Of a DNA stretch of 64,000 bases, positions 17,092 to 26,198 are shown piece by piece. The position numbers and the translations under genes are program-made. The notes beneath the pieces were generated by a model. It was given only the letters and a program-made list of their open reading frames with translations, made no database searches and was not told where the DNA came from. Origin of the DNA: Gemmatimonadota bacterium (GTDB lineage Bacteria > Gemmatimonadota > Gemmatimonadetes > Gemmatimonadales > Gemmatimonadaceae); the NCBI GenBank assembly GCA_016191225.1, contig JACPPC010000003.1, forward strand, positions 62,001-126,000. Reading direction: 5' to 3'. The stretch's first letter is position 1; each line of letters starts with the position of its first letter.

Positions 17092-17378
17092 GGGGCACGC
17101 GCCCGCGCGGGCGCGCCTGGGTGGCCATCGTCCTCCTCGGTTTCGTTGCGGTGGCCAGCGGCGTCATATGGAGGCGCAGCACCGGCTACGACGCCGCCCG
17201 GCGAATCGCCGAGCTCGACCGGTCGCGGATGCAGCTCGAGGCCCGCAAGGCCCGCCTCGAGGCCGACATTCGCGACCTCTCGAGCCGGCTCAAGCTGGGC
17301 CCCGTGGTGGAGCAGCGCCTGCAGATGAAGGTCGCCCCCGACTCGCAGGTCATCATCCTCCCGCGCCCGCCCCGCTGA
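17073..17378 (+). CDS. ftsL: FtsL-like cell division protein
   Basis: 101 residues from ATG 17073, inside the end of rsmH. It has a short basic cytoplasmic N-terminus, one transmembrane helix ('WVAIVLLGFVAVASGVIW') and an extracytoplasmic coiled coil ('AELDRSRMQLEARKARLEAD'). Topology, size and position between rsmH and ftsI identify FtsL, although sequence conservation in this family is low. FtsL with FtsB and FtsQ activates the FtsW/FtsI synthase. Confidence 0.8.
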   Translation: MAPKGVGGTRPRGRAWVAIVLLGFVAVASGVIWRRSTGYDAARRIAELDRSRMQLEARKARLEADIRDLSSRLKLGPVVEQRLQMKVAPDSQVIILPRPPR

Positions 17379-17394
17379 CCACCGTGTCCTCCGC

Positions 17395-19380
17395 ATGACG
17401 CGCCCAGACCGCCTGCGCATCGTCTCGATCGCGCTCGGGCTCTTTGCCGGCGCCCTCGTCCTGCGCGCGGGCTACGTGCAGCTCTGGCAGGGGGGAACGT
17501 GGTCGCGGCGCGCCGAGCGGCAGCACTTCGCCGACGCCGACCTCCCCGCGCCGCGCGGCCGGATCGTCGACGCCGCCGGCTTTCCCCTCGCCGAGAGCCG
17601 CGAACTCGTGCAGCTGCGCGTGGCCCCGCGCGAGGTCGCCCAGCGCAAGGGCACGGCGGCGCTGCGGGCGGCCCTCGTCGCGCTCGGCGTGGCGAACGAG
17701 TGGGTGGCGCGTGCCACCGACCGCCGGCGCGAATGGGTCGAGATCCCCGGCGGCTTCCTCCCCGGCGACGTCGCGCAGGTCACCGCGATCTGGGGCGTCC
17801 ATCCGCGCGCCATCATGGAGCGGGTGCTCGCGCCGAGCCCGAGCGTGCGGCGGCTCGTCGGGCACGTGAACGCCGACGGCCGACCGCTCGACGGCGTCGA
17901 GCGCTCCCTCGACTCGCTCCTGGCGGGAGTGAAGGGAAGCGCCGCGGTGGCCCGCGACGCCCGCGGCAATCGACTTGCCGCCCCCGACGCGAAGTCGGTC
18001 AGCGCGCGCCCCGGGCGGCAGGTGGTGCTCACGATCAACCACTCGGTGCAGGACATCGCCGAGCGGGCCCTCGCCGACGCCATGCGCCGCACCGGCGCCA
18101 GTGGCGGCGACATCGTGGTCATGGACCCCGCCGACGGCGCCCTCCTCGCGCTCGCCGGCGCACGCCCCGGCGCGACCGAGGCCGGCGCCGTCACCGCCTT
18201 CACCGAGCCGTACGAGCCCGGCTCGACCCTCAAGCCCTTCGTCGCCGCCAGGCTGCTCGAGCTCGGCCGAGCCCGCCCCGACGAGGTCATGAACGTCTTT
18301 GGCGGCCAGTGGAAGGTCGACGGCCGCACCATCACCGACGTCCACCGCGCCGCCGCCCTCTCGCTGCGCGACGTGATCAAGTACTCGAGCAACATCGGGA
18401 TCGTGCGCTTTGGCGCGCGCCTCTCGCGCCCCGAGGAATTCTCGCTGCTGCGCGAGGCAGGCTTCGGCGCCAGGGCCGGCCTCCCGTACCCGATCGAGTC
18501 GTCGGGGCGCCTGCCGGCGCCGGCCCGCTGGTCGCGCACCACCCCCGCGTCGCTGCTGATGGGGTACGAGCTCATGGTCACCCCCGTGCAGCTCGCCGCG
18601 GCCTACGCCGCCTTCGCTAACGGCGGGGAACTGCTCCGGCCGGCCCTCGTGCGCGAGGTGCGGGACGCCAGCGGCCGCGCGACCTTCCACCACGTGCGCT
18701 CGGTGGTGCGGCGCCTCATGTCCCCGGCGATCGCGGCCACCGTGCTGTCGATGCTCCACGACGTGGTCGACGGCGGCACGGCCGCCGGCGCGGAACTCAA
18801 GGTGTACGAGGTCGCCGGCAAGAGCGGCACCGCGCGACGCACCGAGCGCGGCCGCTACGTCGAGGGCGCCTACACCGCCAGCTTCGTCGGCCTCTTTCCC
18901 GCCGACCGGCCGCAGTACGTGATCGTCGTCAAGCTCGACAACCCGCGCGACGGCTACTTCGGCGGCAAGGTCGCGGCGCCCGTCTTCAAGCAGGTCGCCG
19001 AGGAGGCGATCGCCGCCCGCGACGCCTCCCTCGACCTCGGGCAGTTGGCGCAGAGCGCCCGCCCCTCGGGTCATCCTGCGCACGTCCCCGGTCATCCCGG
19101 GCGCGGCGAGGGATATGCCTTCGCCGCCGCGCCCCCTGCCGACACCGGCGCCGTCCCCTACGTCATCGCGCTGGGCGCCCCTCGCCCGGCGCCCGCCCCT
19201 GCGCCGTCGCAGCGCCCCGTCCCCGACGTGCGCGGCGTCCCCGTGCGCGGTGCCGTGCTCGCCCTCCACGAGGCGGGATTCCGCGTGCAGGTCGTCGACG
19301 GCTCGGCGCCGGGCACGATGCCCGCGGCCGGCGCGGTCGTGCGCACCGGCTCGCTGGTGCGCCTCGTCGCGCCGCGCTAG
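17395..19380 (+). CDS. ftsI: Division transpeptidase FtsI (PBP3) with PASTA domain
   Basis: 661 residues from ATG 17395. An N-terminal membrane anchor ('IVSIALGLFAGALVLRAGYV') precedes the dimerisation and transpeptidase domains. The active-site motifs are GSTLKPF (Ser277), YSSN (Ser331) and KSGTARR (Lys476). A C-terminal PASTA domain ('RPVPDVRGVPVRGAVLALHE') follows a low-complexity linker. That linker contains a copy of a dispersed repeat (19069-19119). It cross-links septal peptidoglycan together with FtsW. The terminal PASTA domain is more typical of Gram-positive and some other phyla than of E. coli PBP3. Confidence 0.93.
   Translation: MTRPDRLRIVSIALGLFAGALVLRAGYVQLWQGGTWSRRAERQHFADADLPAPRGRIVDAAGFPLAESRELVQLRVAPREVAQRKGTAALRAALVALGVANEWVARATDRRREWVEIPGGFLPGDVAQVTAIWGVHPRAIMERVLAPSPSVRRLVGHVNADGRPLDGVERSLDSLLAGVKGSAAVARDARGNRLAAPDAKSVSARPGRQVVLTINHSVQDIAERALADAMRRTGASGGDIVVMDPADGALLALAGARPGATEAGAVTAFTEPYEPGSTLKPFVAARLLELGRARPDEVMNVFGGQWKVDGRTITDVHRAAALSLRDVIKYSSNIGIVRFGARLSRPEEFSLLREAGFGARAGLPYPIESSGRLPAPARWSRTTPASLLMGYELMVTPVQLAAAYAAFANGGELLRPALVREVRDASGRATFHHVRSVVRRLMSPAIAATVLSMLHDVVDGGTAAGAELKVYEVAGKSGTARRTERGRYVEGAYTASFVGLFPADRPQYVIVVKLDNPRDGYFGGKVAAPVFKQVAEEAIAARDASLDLGQLAQSARPSGHPAHVPGHPGRGEGYAFAAAPPADTGAVPYVIALGAPRPAPAPAPSQRPVPDVRGVPVRGAVLALHEAGFRVQVVDGSAPGTMPAAGAVVRTGSLVRLVAPR
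19069..19119 (+). repeat. Dispersed TGTCATCC-type repeat inside ftsI
   Basis: Two tandem partial copies, GGTCATCCTGCGCACGTCC from 19069 and GGTCATCCCGGGCGCGGCGA from 19090 running on to GGGATATGCC. They match the intergenic copy at 52847 (TGTCATCCCGAGCG...). They are translated in frame as the His/Gly/Pro-rich linker between the transpeptidase and PASTA domains. Confidence 0.55.
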
Positions 19381-19387
19381 CGAGCTC

Positions 19388-20863
19388 GTGCAGCTCGCCC
19401 GCATCGCCGCCGCCCTCGAGCGCGAGGGGCTCCTCGTCGCGCGGCGCGGGGCCCTCCCCGACAGCGTCGCATCGATCGCCGGCGACTCGCGAGCCGTCAC
19501 GCCCGGCGCCCTCTTCGTCGCCGTGCGCGGGTCGCAGCGCGACGGGCACGCCTTCCTCAGTACAGCGGCCGCGGCGGGTGCCACCGCCGCCATCGTCGAG
19601 GACGCCGCTGCCACCACCCTCCCCGTCCTCCTGGTGCGCGATGGGCGCCGGGCGGCGGCGGTGGCCGCGGCCGCCTTTCACGCCAATCCCGCGCGCGCCC
19701 TTACCCTCGTTGGCGTGACCGGCACCAATGGCAAGACCACCACCGTCGGCATGCTGCGCCACCTCCTCGACGAGCAGGGCGCACGAAGCGCCTCGATTGG
19801 CACACTGGGCGTGCTCGTCGGCAGCGAGGGCACGCCCCTGCCCGGCGGCAGCGGCCTGACCACGCCCGGACCGATCGAGCTGCAGGCGGTGCTCCGCGCC
19901 CTCGTCGACGCCGGCGTGCGCACCGTTGCCATGGAGGTCTCCAGCCACGCCCTCGACCAGCGCCGCGTCGACGGCGTCGAGTTCGCCGCGGCCGTCTTCA
20001 CCAACCTCACGCGTGACCACCTCGACTATCACGGCACCATGGAGGCCTACGCCGCGGCCAAGGCGCGCCTGGTGGACTGCCTCGCCGCGTCCGGCGCCGC
20101 CGTGGTGAATGCCGACGACGACGCCTGGCAGGCCCTGCCGCCGGCGGGGCGACGCCTCACCTTCGGCATCACCCACCCCGCCGACGTGCGCGCCACCGGC
20201 CTGCGCTTCGCCGCGGGGGGCAGCACCTTCACCATCGCCAACGCCGGCGACCGCGCCGACGTCACCCTGCCGCTCATCGGCGACTTCAACGTCGCCAATG
20301 CGCTCGCCGCTGCCGCTGCCGCCCTTGCCCTTGGCGCCTCGCTCCCCGTCATCGCCGCGCGCCTGGCCACCATGCCGCAGGTCCCCGGCCGGCTCGAGGT
20401 GCTCCACCGCGCCCCCACCGTGCTGCGCGACTACGCCCACACCCCCGACGCCCTTGCCCGCGCCATCGCCGCCGTCCGCCCGTTCGCGCGGCGCCGGCTG
20501 GTCGTCGTTTTCGGCGCCGGCGGCGATCGCGATCGCGGCAAGCGCCCCGAGATGGGGCGCATCGCCGCCGAGGGCGCCGACCTGGCCATCGTCACCAGCG
20601 ACAATCCGCGCACCGAGGATCCCGAGCGCATCCTCGACGACATCGAGGCGGGCATGCGTGGCCGGACGCATCGCCGCATCGAGGACCGGCGCGCCGCCAT
20701 CGCCGCCGCGCTCGCCGGGGCGGCGCCCGACGACCTGATCCTCCTCGCCGGCAAGGGGCACGAGACGTACCAGGTGCGCGGCACGGTGTCGCATCCCTTC
20801 GACGAGAAGCTGGTCGTCGCCGAGCTCACCGCGGGCGGCGCCACGCCGCCCGTGCGCAACTAG
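19388..20863 (+). CDS. murE: UDP-MurNAc-Ala-Glu--meso-diaminopimelate ligase MurE
   Basis: 491 residues from GTG 19388, 7 nt after ftsI. The Mur ligase order is N-terminal UDP-binding domain ('IAGDSRAVTPGALFVAVRG'), ATP site GTNGKTTT, central 'TNLTRDHLDYHGTMEAY', and C-terminal 'VFGAGGDRDRGKRPEM'. The motif SDNPRTEDP includes DNPR, known to specify meso-diaminopimelate rather than lysine. It adds the third stem-peptide residue in the cytoplasm. Confidence 0.95.
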   Translation: MQLARIAAALEREGLLVARRGALPDSVASIAGDSRAVTPGALFVAVRGSQRDGHAFLSTAAAAGATAAIVEDAAATTLPVLLVRDGRRAAAVAAAAFHANPARALTLVGVTGTNGKTTTVGMLRHLLDEQGARSASIGTLGVLVGSEGTPLPGGSGLTTPGPIELQAVLRALVDAGVRTVAMEVSSHALDQRRVDGVEFAAAVFTNLTRDHLDYHGTMEAYAAAKARLVDCLAASGAAVVNADDDAWQALPPAGRRLTFGITHPADVRATGLRFAAGGSTFTIANAGDRADVTLPLIGDFNVANALAAAAAALALGASLPVIAARLATMPQVPGRLEVLHRAPTVLRDYAHTPDALARAIAAVRPFARRRLVVVFGAGGDRDRGKRPEMGRIAAEGADLAIVTSDNPRTEDPERILDDIEAGMRGRTHRRIEDRRAAIAAALAGAAPDDLILLAGKGHETYQVRGTVSHPFDEKLVVAELTAGGATPPVRN

Positions 20864-20886
20864 CCGCACGCCGGCGAGATTCCAGC

Positions 20887-22296
20887 GTGCCCTTCTGGAC
20901 CCTGCGCCGCCTCGCCGCCGCCCTCGACGGCGCCGACCCTGCCCGGCCCACGCCCGCCCGTGCGCTGCACACCAGCCCGCACGACGAGCGGGCCGTCGCG
21001 GGCATCTCCACCGACTCGCGCACCGTCGGCGTGGGCGACGCCTTCCTTGCGCTCAGGGGCGACACGTTCGACGGCCACGACTTCCTCGCGAAGGCCGTGA
21101 GGGCCGGTGCGGCGGCCGTGATCGTCAGCCGGCCGGAGGCGGCGACCGGGCTCGGCGTCCCCGTCCTCGCGGTCGGCGACACGCTCCACGCCCTCGGCCG
21201 CCTCGGGCGCTACCGCCGCCGCGCCTGGGGGCGCACCGTGGTCGCGATCGGGGGCTCCAACGGCAAGACCAGCACCAAGGAGCTCGTCCGCGCGGCGCTC
21301 GGCGCTCGGCTCTCGGTGCATGCGACCACGGGCAACCTCAACAACCAGGTTGGCGTGCCGCGGACGCTGCTCGCGATCCCCGATCACGCCGACCTCGCGG
21401 TGGTGGAAATGGGGACCTCGCTTCCCGGCGAGATGGCGCTGCTGCGCGAGATCGGTGCCCCCGACATCGCCGTCATCACCAGCATCGGCGAGGAGCACCT
21501 CGAGGGGCTCGGCTCGGTGGACGGCGTCATGGCGGAGGAGGCCGCGCTCGCCGACGGTGTTCCCCTCGCGATCGTGCCGTCGCACGAGGGGGCCCTGGTC
21601 GAGGCGCTGCGCGGGCGGGCGGGGACGGTCGTGACGGCGGGACTGGCGCCCGCCGGCGGGCCGGCGCGCCCGGGCGCCCTGCTGGCGGAGTCGCACGGCC
21701 TGAACGCCGATGGCACGGGCTGGCTCGTGGTCGACGGCCAGCGGGTCGAGGTGCCGCTGCTCGGCGAGCACAACCTGCGCAACGCCGCCCTCGCCCTCGC
21801 CGTGGCCCGGGCCTGCGGTGTCTCGGCAGGGGACGCCGCGGCCGGCATCGGCCGCCTCACGCCGCCGGCCATGCGCTCCAACGCGCGGCCCCTCGGCCCG
21901 GCGCTGCTCATCAACGACGCCTACAACTCCAACCCGCCGTCGGCGCGGGCCGCCCTCGACCTGTTGGTCGCGCTGGGGAAGGGCCGGCCCATGGTGGCTG
22001 TGCTCGGCACCATGCGCGAGCTCGGTGCCCACGCCGAGCGGCTGCACCGCGAGATCGCCGGCCGCGCCCTGGCCGGCCCCGCCGCCGTGATCGCCGGTGT
22101 GGGCGAGATGGGCGATGCCCTGCGGGCCCTCGCCCCGGCAGACCCCCGGGTGATCACCGCGCCCGACCCCGACTTCCTCTGGCCGCTGCTCGAGCCGCGG
22201 CTTGCCCCCGACGCCTGCATCCTCCTCAAGGCGTCGCGTGGCGTGAAGCTGGAGCGAATCGTCCCTCACTTGGAAGGGTGGGCCGCGCGACCGTGA
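20887..22296 (+). CDS. murF: UDP-MurNAc-tripeptide--D-Ala-D-Ala ligase MurF
   Basis: 469 residues from GTG 20887. Features are 'ISTDSRTVGVGDAFLALRG', the ATP-binding 'VAIGGSNGKTSTKELV', 'TTGNLNNQVGVPRTLL', and C-terminal 'LLINDAYNSNPPSARAALD' followed by 'VAVLGTMRELG'. These are standard MurF signatures. It adds D-Ala-D-Ala to complete the pentapeptide precursor. The D-Ala-D-Ala ligase (ddl) is not in this cluster; alanine racemase is about 40 kb away. Confidence 0.95.
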   Translation: MPFWTLRRLAAALDGADPARPTPARALHTSPHDERAVAGISTDSRTVGVGDAFLALRGDTFDGHDFLAKAVRAGAAAVIVSRPEAATGLGVPVLAVGDTLHALGRLGRYRRRAWGRTVVAIGGSNGKTSTKELVRAALGARLSVHATTGNLNNQVGVPRTLLAIPDHADLAVVEMGTSLPGEMALLREIGAPDIAVITSIGEEHLEGLGSVDGVMAEEAALADGVPLAIVPSHEGALVEALRGRAGTVVTAGLAPAGGPARPGALLAESHGLNADGTGWLVVDGQRVEVPLLGEHNLRNAALALAVARACGVSAGDAAAGIGRLTPPAMRSNARPLGPALLINDAYNSNPPSARAALDLLVALGKGRPMVAVLGTMRELGAHAERLHREIAGRALAGPAAVIAGVGEMGDALRALAPADPRVITAPDPDFLWPLLEPRLAPDACILLKASRGVKLERIVPHLEGWAARP

Positions 22297-22354
22297 GTCG
22301 CGGGGCACGCCTCGCCTTGCCCCGTGTTCAACGCCGCCCGCCCACAGCCTCCCC

Positions 22355-23497
22355 GTGCTCCCGCTCCTCCTCCTGCCGTTCATCGGCCGCCTGCCGTTCC
22401 TGCGGCTGTTCAACTACATCACCTTCCGCGCCGCTGCCGCGGCCGTCACGGCGCTCCTGTTCTCGTTCGTGATCGGGCCGTGGATCCTGCGGCGCCTCCA
22501 GGCGATGTCGGTGCACCAGGTGGTGCGCGAGGGAACGCCCGACTCGCACAGGGAGAAGGGCACCACGCCCACCATGGGCGGGCTGATCATCCTCTCCGCG
22601 ACCGTGTTCGCGTCGCTGCTCTGGATGCGCCTCGCCAACCAGTATGTGCTGATCGCCGTGGCCGTGATGATCTGGATGGGCGGCATCGGCTTCCTCGACG
22701 ACTGGCTGAAGCTCCGCCAGAAGCGCGCGGGGAAGAAGAACGAGGGGCTCGTCGAGCGCTACAAGCTCGCGGGGCAGGTGGCCGCCGGCGTGGCCCTTGG
22801 CCTCTACCTCTGGCTCTCGCCCCTCTCCAACCTCCCCGGCGCCAGCACCACGCTGCCGTTCTACAAGTACGTGCTCGTCGTGCCGGCGGCGTCGTGGCTG
22901 GCGTGGGTCTACGTGCCGTGGGTGACCTTCGTCCTCACCGGCGCCTCGAACGCGGTGAACCTCACCGACGGGCTCGACGGCCTCGCCACCGGGCTCGTCG
23001 CGATCTCGGCGATCGTGTTCGGCATCTTCGCCTACGTGATCGGCCGCGTCGACACCAGCGCCTACCTGCAGGTCTATTACATGCCCGGCGCGGGGGAACT
23101 CACCGTATTCTGCACCGCGATCCTCGGCGCCTGCATCGGCTTCCTCTGGTTCAACTGCTACCCGGCGCAGGTGTTCATGGGCGACACCGGCGCCCTCGCG
23201 CTCGGCGGCGCCCTCGGCGCCGTCTCGATCCTCCTCAAGAGCGAGTTCCTGCTCGGCATCGTCGGCGGCGTCTTCCTCGTCGAGACACTCAGCGTCATCA
23301 TCCAGCGCGGCGCCTTCCGCTGGCGCAAGCGCAAGTACGGCCTCGAGTACGCCCGGAAGAACCGCGTCTTCCTCAAGGCGCCGCTCCACCATCACTTCGA
23401 GATGAAGGGGTGGCCCGAGTCGCAGGTCGTGGTCCGGTTCTGGATCCTCGGCATCCTCTGCGCCTTCCTCGCCCTCAGCACGCTCAAGCTCCGTTGA
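22355..23497 (+). CDS. mraY: Phospho-MurNAc-pentapeptide translocase MraY
   Basis: 380 residues from GTG 22355, 58 nt after murF, the widest gap in this half of the cluster. It is an integral membrane protein with about ten hydrophobic helices. Signature motifs are 'KGTTPTMGGLIIL', 'IGFLDDWLK', 'NLTDGLDGLATG', 'FMGDTGALALGG' and the loop 'APLHHHFEMKGWPE'. It transfers phospho-MurNAc-pentapeptide to undecaprenyl phosphate, forming lipid I. The stop shares one base with the murD ATG. Confidence 0.96.
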   Translation: MLPLLLLPFIGRLPFLRLFNYITFRAAAAAVTALLFSFVIGPWILRRLQAMSVHQVVREGTPDSHREKGTTPTMGGLIILSATVFASLLWMRLANQYVLIAVAVMIWMGGIGFLDDWLKLRQKRAGKKNEGLVERYKLAGQVAAGVALGLYLWLSPLSNLPGASTTLPFYKYVLVVPAASWLAWVYVPWVTFVLTGASNAVNLTDGLDGLATGLVAISAIVFGIFAYVIGRVDTSAYLQVYYMPGAGELTVFCTAILGACIGFLWFNCYPAQVFMGDTGALALGGALGAVSILLKSEFLLGIVGGVFLVETLSVIIQRGAFRWRKRKYGLEYARKNRVFLKAPLHHHFEMKGWPESQVVVRFWILGILCAFLALSTLKLR

Positions 23498-24903
23498 TGC
23501 CAGACTCGCTCGTCGGCCGCGCCGGCGAAGTCGCCGTCGTCGGCCTCGGCCAGAGCGGCGCCGCCGCCGCCCTCCTTCTCGCGCGGCGAGGCCGCGAGGT
23601 GTACGCCAGCGACGGCAACGTGTCCCCCGCCCTCGAGGCCACCGCCGCCACGCTCCGCAGCGCCGGCATCGCCGTCGAGCTCGGCGAGCACGACCTCGCC
23701 CGCATCCGCAAGGCGGCCCTCGTCGTCGCCAGTCCCGGCATCCCCCCCGACGCCGCCCCCCTCGGCACCGCCCGCGCCGCCGGCGTGACGGTCGTGGGCG
23801 AGATCGAGGTCGCACTCCGCGCCCTCCCCCAGCTGCGCTACATCGCAATCACCGGCACCAACGGCAAGACCACCACCACCGCGCTCGCCGGACACCTCCT
23901 GCGCGCCCTCGGCCACGACGCGCTCGAGGCCGGCAACATCGGGCTCCCGCTGGCCGAGGTCGCCATGCGGGAGCCCATTCCGGCGTGGGTCGCCCTCGAG
24001 ATCTCGTCGTACCAGTTGCACGACACCCCATCCATCCACCCCACGGTGGGCGTCGTCACCAACCTCAGTCCCGACCACCTCGACCGGTACCCGAGCGTCG
24101 AGGCGTACTACGGCGACAAGGCGCGCCTCTTCCAGAACGGCCATTCCGGCTCCAGGTGGGTCTGGAACGGCGACGACCCCTTGGTCGCCGACCTGCCGCG
24201 CCTCCGCCCCGCCTACGTCCGCAACCGCGAGGTGCTCCTCGGCACCACCTGGCGCTTCTCGCTGCAGCGGAAGTCGGAGGCCTGGTTCGACCGCGAGCGG
24301 CAGCAGCTCGTCCTGCTCGGCGAGCCCCTCATTGCCCGCGACGAGCTGCACCTCGTTGGCGACCACAATGTCGCCAACGCGCTCGCGGCGAGCCTCGCCG
24401 TGATGGTGGCCGACACGACCCACCAGACCGCCGGCGCCCGCGCCCTCATGGCGCAGGCCCTCCGCGAGTTCCGGCCACTCAGGCACCGCCTCGAGACCAT
24501 CGGTGCCTGGGGCGGCGTGGAGTGGATCAACGACAGCAAGGCGACGAACGTGAGCAGCACCCTCGTCGCCGTGCAGGGCATGACGCGCCGCACCGTGCTC
24601 CTCCTCGGCGGGCGCCACAAGGGCGAGCCCTACACGGCGCTCATCGGGCCGATGCTGCGCTGCGGCGGCACCGTGCTCGCCTATGGCGAGGCGGCACAGC
24701 TCATCGAGCGCGACCTCAAGGGACACGTGCCGCTCGAGCGCCTCGGATCGTCATTCCCCGACGTGGTCGCTCGCGCCCGGGCCCTCGCCCAGCCGGGCGA
24801 CGCGGTCTTGCTGTCCCCCGCCTGCTCGAGCTTCGACATGTTCCCGAACTACGAGGTCCGCGGGGCCACCTTCGCCCGGCTCGCCGCCGGCGACGACGCG
24901 TGA
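23497..24903 (+). CDS. murD: UDP-MurNAc-L-Ala--D-Glu ligase MurD
   Basis: 468 residues from ATG 23497 (TGATG overlap with mraY). It has an N-terminal Rossmann segment 'VAVVGLGQSGAAAALLLARR', ATP site GTNGKTTT, 'LEISSYQLHD', 'TNLSPDHLDRY', 'WINDSKATN' and the terminal 'LLSPACSSFDMFPNYEVRG'. It adds D-glutamate to UDP-MurNAc-L-Ala. Length and motif order are normal for the family. Confidence 0.96.
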   Translation: MPDSLVGRAGEVAVVGLGQSGAAAALLLARRGREVYASDGNVSPALEATAATLRSAGIAVELGEHDLARIRKAALVVASPGIPPDAAPLGTARAAGVTVVGEIEVALRALPQLRYIAITGTNGKTTTTALAGHLLRALGHDALEAGNIGLPLAEVAMREPIPAWVALEISSYQLHDTPSIHPTVGVVTNLSPDHLDRYPSVEAYYGDKARLFQNGHSGSRWVWNGDDPLVADLPRLRPAYVRNREVLLGTTWRFSLQRKSEAWFDRERQQLVLLGEPLIARDELHLVGDHNVANALAASLAVMVADTTHQTAGARALMAQALREFRPLRHRLETIGAWGGVEWINDSKATNVSSTLVAVQGMTRRTVLLLGGRHKGEPYTALIGPMLRCGGTVLAYGEAAQLIERDLKGHVPLERLGSSFPDVVARARALAQPGDAVLLSPACSSFDMFPNYEVRGATFARLAAGDDA

Positions 24904-26153
24904 CGGCCGTCGCGGCCGCGCACGACCTCTTCACCGCCGACACCGACGGTGCCGGCGACGCCACCATTCCCGCCGGGACCGACACTCCGCACGCCCCGCT
25001 GGAGCGCGAGCGCTGGCGCATGACCGCCGAGGCCCGCGCCCTCGTGCTCCTCACCGCCGCGCTCCTCGCCTGGGGACTCGCGGTGCTCTACAGCGCCAGC
25101 GCGATCGTCGCCATCCAGGAGCACCGCGCCGGGTCGTACTACGTGCTGCGGCAGGGCACCGGCGTGCTGGCCGGGATCGTGATCTTCGCCATCGCCGCCA
25201 AGGTCGACGCCGAGCGCTGGCAGCAGTGGGCCTGGCCCCTCATGGCGCTGTCCCTCGTGACCATGCTGCTCGTGATCCTGCCGTTCACCGAGAAGTGGGC
25301 GCCGCGCGTCCTCGGCTCGCGGCGCTTCCTGATCGGCAGCGCGCTGCAGCCCAGCGAGCTCGCCAAGCTCGCCGTGGTGGTCTGGACCGCGATGCTCGTC
25401 GTGAAGAAGGGGGACACCCTGCGGCGGCTCACCAAGGGGCTCGGCCCGTTCCTGGTGGTGATCGGGGCGCTCGACCTCTTTGCCGCGCTCGAGCCCGACC
25501 TCTCCGCCGCCATGATGTTCACCCTCGTGATGGGGGTGGTGCTCTTCGCCGGCGGCGTGCGCATCGGGCACGTCGTGGCGCTGGTCGTGATCGCGACTCC
25601 GCTCCTCTGGCACGAGATGCAGCGCCTCACCTACGTGCTCAACCGGCTCGTCGTCTTCTTCGACCCCAGCAAGGGACTCGAGCAGGTGAACTACCAGCTC
25701 AAGCAGTCGCTGATCGCGGTCGGCTCGGGGGGGCTGTTCGGCGTCGGGTTCGGCGAGGGGCGGCAGCAGCTCGGCTACCTGCCGCTCCCGTTCAACGACT
25801 TCATCGCCGGCAATATCGGCGAGGAATGGGGCTTCGTCGGGATCGCCGGCGTCACTCTCGTCTTCGCCCTCTGGGCGTGGCTCGGCTTCCGCATCGCCCG
25901 GCAGGCCCGCAGCACCTTCCTGCAGCTCACCGCCATCGGGCTGACGTTCACCATCGTCCTCACCGCCTTCCTCCACATCGGCGTGGCGATCGGCCTCCTG
26001 CCCACCACCGGTCTCACCCTGCCGTTCATCTCCTACGGGAGGTCGAACCTGCTCCTGTCGCTGCTGATGACCGGAATCCTCGTCAACATCGGCAGCCGCC
26101 GCGAACGGGTGAGCGGGGAGCTCCCGGCACCCGCTCTGCCCGCCGCGGCCTAG
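24900..26153 (+). CDS. ftsW: SEDS septal peptidoglycan polymerase FtsW
   Basis: 417 residues from GTG 24900 (GTGA overlap). It has a 40-residue soluble N-terminus and about ten transmembrane helices. SEDS features are present: 'VLGSRRFLIGSALQPSELAK', the catalytic-region 'LEPDLSAAMM', and 'NDFIAGNIGEEWGF'. The family signature normally reads SYGGSS, but here it is SYGRSN ('PFISYGRSNLLLSLL'). It polymerises lipid II glycan with FtsI. RodA is the alternative, but the dcw position favours FtsW. Confidence 0.92.
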   Translation: MTAVAAAHDLFTADTDGAGDATIPAGTDTPHAPLERERWRMTAEARALVLLTAALLAWGLAVLYSASAIVAIQEHRAGSYYVLRQGTGVLAGIVIFAIAAKVDAERWQQWAWPLMALSLVTMLLVILPFTEKWAPRVLGSRRFLIGSALQPSELAKLAVVVWTAMLVVKKGDTLRRLTKGLGPFLVVIGALDLFAALEPDLSAAMMFTLVMGVVLFAGGVRIGHVVALVVIATPLLWHEMQRLTYVLNRLVVFFDPSKGLEQVNYQLKQSLIAVGSGGLFGVGFGEGRQQLGYLPLPFNDFIAGNIGEEWGFVGIAGVTLVFALWAWLGFRIARQARSTFLQLTAIGLTFTIVLTAFLHIGVAIGLLPTTGLTLPFISYGRSNLLLSLLMTGILVNIGSRRERVSGELPAPALPAAA

Positions 26154-26198
26154 CCGCCGCCACGGGCCCGGCCCGCGAGCCACGCTGTACCTTCTGCC

